Below, one piece after another: positions 62,637 through 64,000 of a DNA stretch of 64,000 bases. Origin of the DNA: JANOBD01 sp031411495 (lineage in GTDB: Bacteria > Planctomycetota > Phycisphaerae > Tepidisphaerales > Tepidisphaeraceae); NCBI GenBank assembly GCA_031411495.1, contig JANOBD010000086.1, forward strand, positions 152,712 to 216,711, written 5' to 3'. A program made the translations under genes and the position numbers. Every line of letters starts with the position of its first letter. Positions within the stretch are counted from its first letter, which is position 1. Below the pieces are notes generated by a model. That model was not told where the DNA came from. It did no database searches and saw only the letters and a program-made list of their open reading frames with translations.

Positions 62637-63428
62637 ATGACAGTGAAGTGTCATAACCCTCGCTCCGCCTCGCGCGCCGCTGCATACGCGTTGCTGGAAT
62701 TGCTGGTCACGCTCGCGGTCATTGCTGTCCTGATTTCCGTCCTGTTGCCGGCCCTCACCAAGTCGCGACGGATGGCGCAGCGGGCGGCGTGTGCATCGAA
62801 CCTGCGACAGGTTTTTGTAGCGATGTCTCTCTATGGCTCGACCCACGGGGGATGGATGTGGCCAGTCGCGATCGACGATGCGAACGGGTTCCCGACAAAC
62901 CTCGGAACAAACGTATCGCCCGATCGACGCTGGCCGGCGTTGATGCCGGCGTTCAACATCCGGGTACCGGCGAACACATCATACTCGTCTTCGTTCGGCA
63001 CATTTGCCGGCGATGCATATCCTGCGGGGCTCGATGAGGCCGCATTGCCGGTCGCATTCGATGCCGCCACTTACACGCCGCGAATCCTCCTCTGCCCCGC
63101 GGATGATTCGCCGGTTGAGCATCACAGTTACGTATTGAACATGAGCCTGACCGACCATCGCGTTCGATTCGGCACGATCCGACTCGGCCGCGCCGGAAAC
63201 AGCGCCGAAGTGATCGTCGCTGGGGAGAAGCGCACACACGTCCGCGACTACTTCATGAACAGCCGCGCCGCACCCACGCCGGGCACGGAGTTCGATCGCA
63301 TCGTGGAATCGTATCGTCACGGCATCGCGCAAGGCTCCAACTACCTTTTCATGGATGGCCACGTCGCACAGAAGTTGCCGCTATCCGTCGTCGGACAACT
63401 CGATCCCTGGGAATTGCCATCGCAATAA
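62637..63428 (+). CDS. Type II pseudopilin-like protein with H-X-DG motif
   Basis: 263 residues from ATG 62637; the frame is open upstream to 62517. The N-terminal AYALLELLVTLAVIAVLISV with LLPALTKSRRMAQRA is a prepilin-type transmembrane helix with Glu at +5, though the leader is degenerate (Ala-Tyr-Ala in place of the usual Gly-Phe). The globular part has ILLCPADDSPVEHHSYVLNM with Cys/Asp as in the other two family members, and the end YRHGIAQGSNYLFMDGHVAQ has the H-X9-DG motif. It is the third member of this family in the window. No neighbouring secretion genes. Confidence 0.85.
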   Translation: MTVKCHNPRSASRAAAYALLELLVTLAVIAVLISVLLPALTKSRRMAQRAACASNLRQVFVAMSLYGSTHGGWMWPVAIDDANGFPTNLGTNVSPDRRWPALMPAFNIRVPANTSYSSSFGTFAGDAYPAGLDEAALPVAFDAATYTPRILLCPADDSPVEHHSYVLNMSLTDHRVRFGTIRLGRAGNSAEVIVAGEKRTHVRDYFMNSRAAPTPGTEFDRIVESYRHGIAQGSNYLFMDGHVAQKLPLSVVGQLDPWELPSQ

Positions 63429-63480
63429 TCCGGAGGGCGCAAATCGCACTGACCTCCACGGGCGTTGAAGTCCGAGACGC

Positions 63481-63510
63481 AGCCTGCCGCGAATCGCTTC
63501 GCGGCAGGCT
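63481..63510. terminator. Hairpin between the pseudopilin and icd genes
   Basis: The perfect 13 bp stem AGCCTGCCGCGAA / TTCGCGGCAGGCT with loop TCGC lies between two convergent genes. It lacks a T-run on both strands. It may act as a bidirectional terminator or may be another interspersed palindrome. Confidence 0.6.
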
Positions 63511-63560
63511 ACGGTTCATTGGAGAGATGCTTCGCGGTTCGTGACGCGCGACAAAGGATC

Positions 63561-64000
63561 TTACATGTGCTTGACGATCGCCTGGCCGAACTCGCTGCAC
63601 TTGAGCTTGGTGGCGCCTTCCATCATGCGGTGGAAATCGTAGGTGACCGTCTTGACGGCGATCGCGCCGTCCATGCCCTTGATGATCAGGTCGGCCGCCT
63701 CGGTCCAGCCCATGTAGCGGAGCATCATCTCGCCGGAGAGGATGACCGAGCCGGGGTTCACCTGGTCGAGGTTGGCGTACTTCGGTGCAGTACCGTGCGT
63801 GGCTTCGAAGATGGCGTGGCCGGTGAGGTAGTTGATGTTCGCGCCCGGCGCGATGCCGATACCGCCGACCTGAGCAGCGAGAGCGTCCGAAATATAATCG
63901 CCATTGAGGTTCAGCGTTGCGATCACGTCGTATTCGGCCGGGCGAGTCAGGATTTGTTGGAGGAAATTGTCGGCAATCATGTCCTTCACGATGATGCCGC
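63561..64000 (-). CDS. icd: NADP-dependent isocitrate dehydrogenase, C-terminal part
   Basis: The 5' part of the gene lies beyond the window; about 145 codons are visible. The frame reads GIIVKDMIADNFLQQILTRP, then EYDVIATLNLNGDYISDALA and AQVGGIGIAPGANINYLTGH, then AIFEATHGTAPKYANLDQVN. The Asp-rich NLNGDYISD metal-binding loop, the GGIGIAPGAN block and the HGTAPKYA NADP-binding motif identify isocitrate dehydrogenase of the bacterial homodimeric type; the HGTAPKYA sequence favours NADP over NAD. It ends VTYDFHRMMEGATKLKCSEF then GQAIVKHM. It catalyses oxidative decarboxylation of isocitrate in the TCA cycle. Confidence 0.95.
   Translation of the reverse strand, partial: GIIVKDMIADNFLQQILTRPAEYDVIATLNLNGDYISDALAAQVGGIGIAPGANINYLTGHAIFEATHGTAPKYANLDQVNPGSVILSGEMMLRYMGWTEAADLIIKGMDGAIAVKTVTYDFHRMMEGATKLKCSEFGQAIVKHM

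Overview
The window is GC-rich, almost fully coding bacterial DNA that looks planctomycetal, probably class Phycisphaerae. This is inferred from gene content: a Planctomycetes/Verrucomicrobia-type bacterial microcompartment (BMC) operon, pseudopilin-like proteins with a C-terminal H-X9-DG motif, a LEPR-XLL-like N-terminal motif on a surface protein with dockerin-like repeats, a membrane Ser/Thr kinase with an N-terminal zinc ribbon, and dense interspersed intergenic repeats. No rRNA, tRNA, prophage or CRISPR array was recognised.

Layout. 1-6252 (minus strand): BMC operon read as pduL-like phosphotransacylase, two BMC-H shell genes, acetate kinase, a third BMC-H, BMC-P, CoA-acylating aldehyde dehydrogenase, BMC-P, an RpiB/LacAB-like protein and a further BMC-P cut by the window edge. 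Together these make a shell plus the steps aldehyde to acyl-CoA to acyl-phosphate to acid with ATP. 6678-9821: secreted GH31 glycosidase. 10000-16191: methyltransferase, two pseudopilin-like proteins, polyphosphate kinase, a 24-residue Arg/Lys-rich protein, and a small possibly HPF-like protein. 16372-22361: alaS, 3-methyladenine glycosylase, SpoIIE-type phosphatase, NDH-2. 22397-23102: a RAYT (REP-associated tyrosine transposase) gene flanked by its REP-like palindromes. 23581-26269: dnaK and a small unknown gene. 26417-33426: ABC-export operon with a GH32 beta-fructosidase gene inside it. 33505-38841: ankyrin protein, GT28-like glycosyltransferase, unknown protein, membrane kinase. 39392-46368: nuoJKLMN. 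46959-51156: porin, ABC-F ATPase, outer-membrane protein. 51352-60417: xylulokinase, HTH protein with a repeat-derived tail, methylmalonate-semialdehyde dehydrogenase, BNR_4-like lipoprotein, DHA2 exporter, M20 amidohydrolase. 60448-64000: LEPR/dockerin protein, pseudopilin, and the C-terminal part of isocitrate dehydrogenase.

The most striking feature is not a gene. All nine gaps between the ten BMC genes hold a 57-109 bp imperfect inverted repeat, usually beginning within 0-8 nt of the preceding stop codon or overlapping it. At least six unrelated sequence families are represented. Two of these families recur elsewhere in the window, for example between nuoJ and nuoK. Several following start codons abut the hairpin and show no Shine-Dalgarno sequence.

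As a whole the genes suggest an aerobic (nuo, NDH-2) heterotroph that degrades plant or algal polysaccharides (GH31, GH32, BNR_4, xylulokinase, BMC for deoxy-sugar-derived aldehydes). Assignments rest on reading motifs by eye; no database search was possible.
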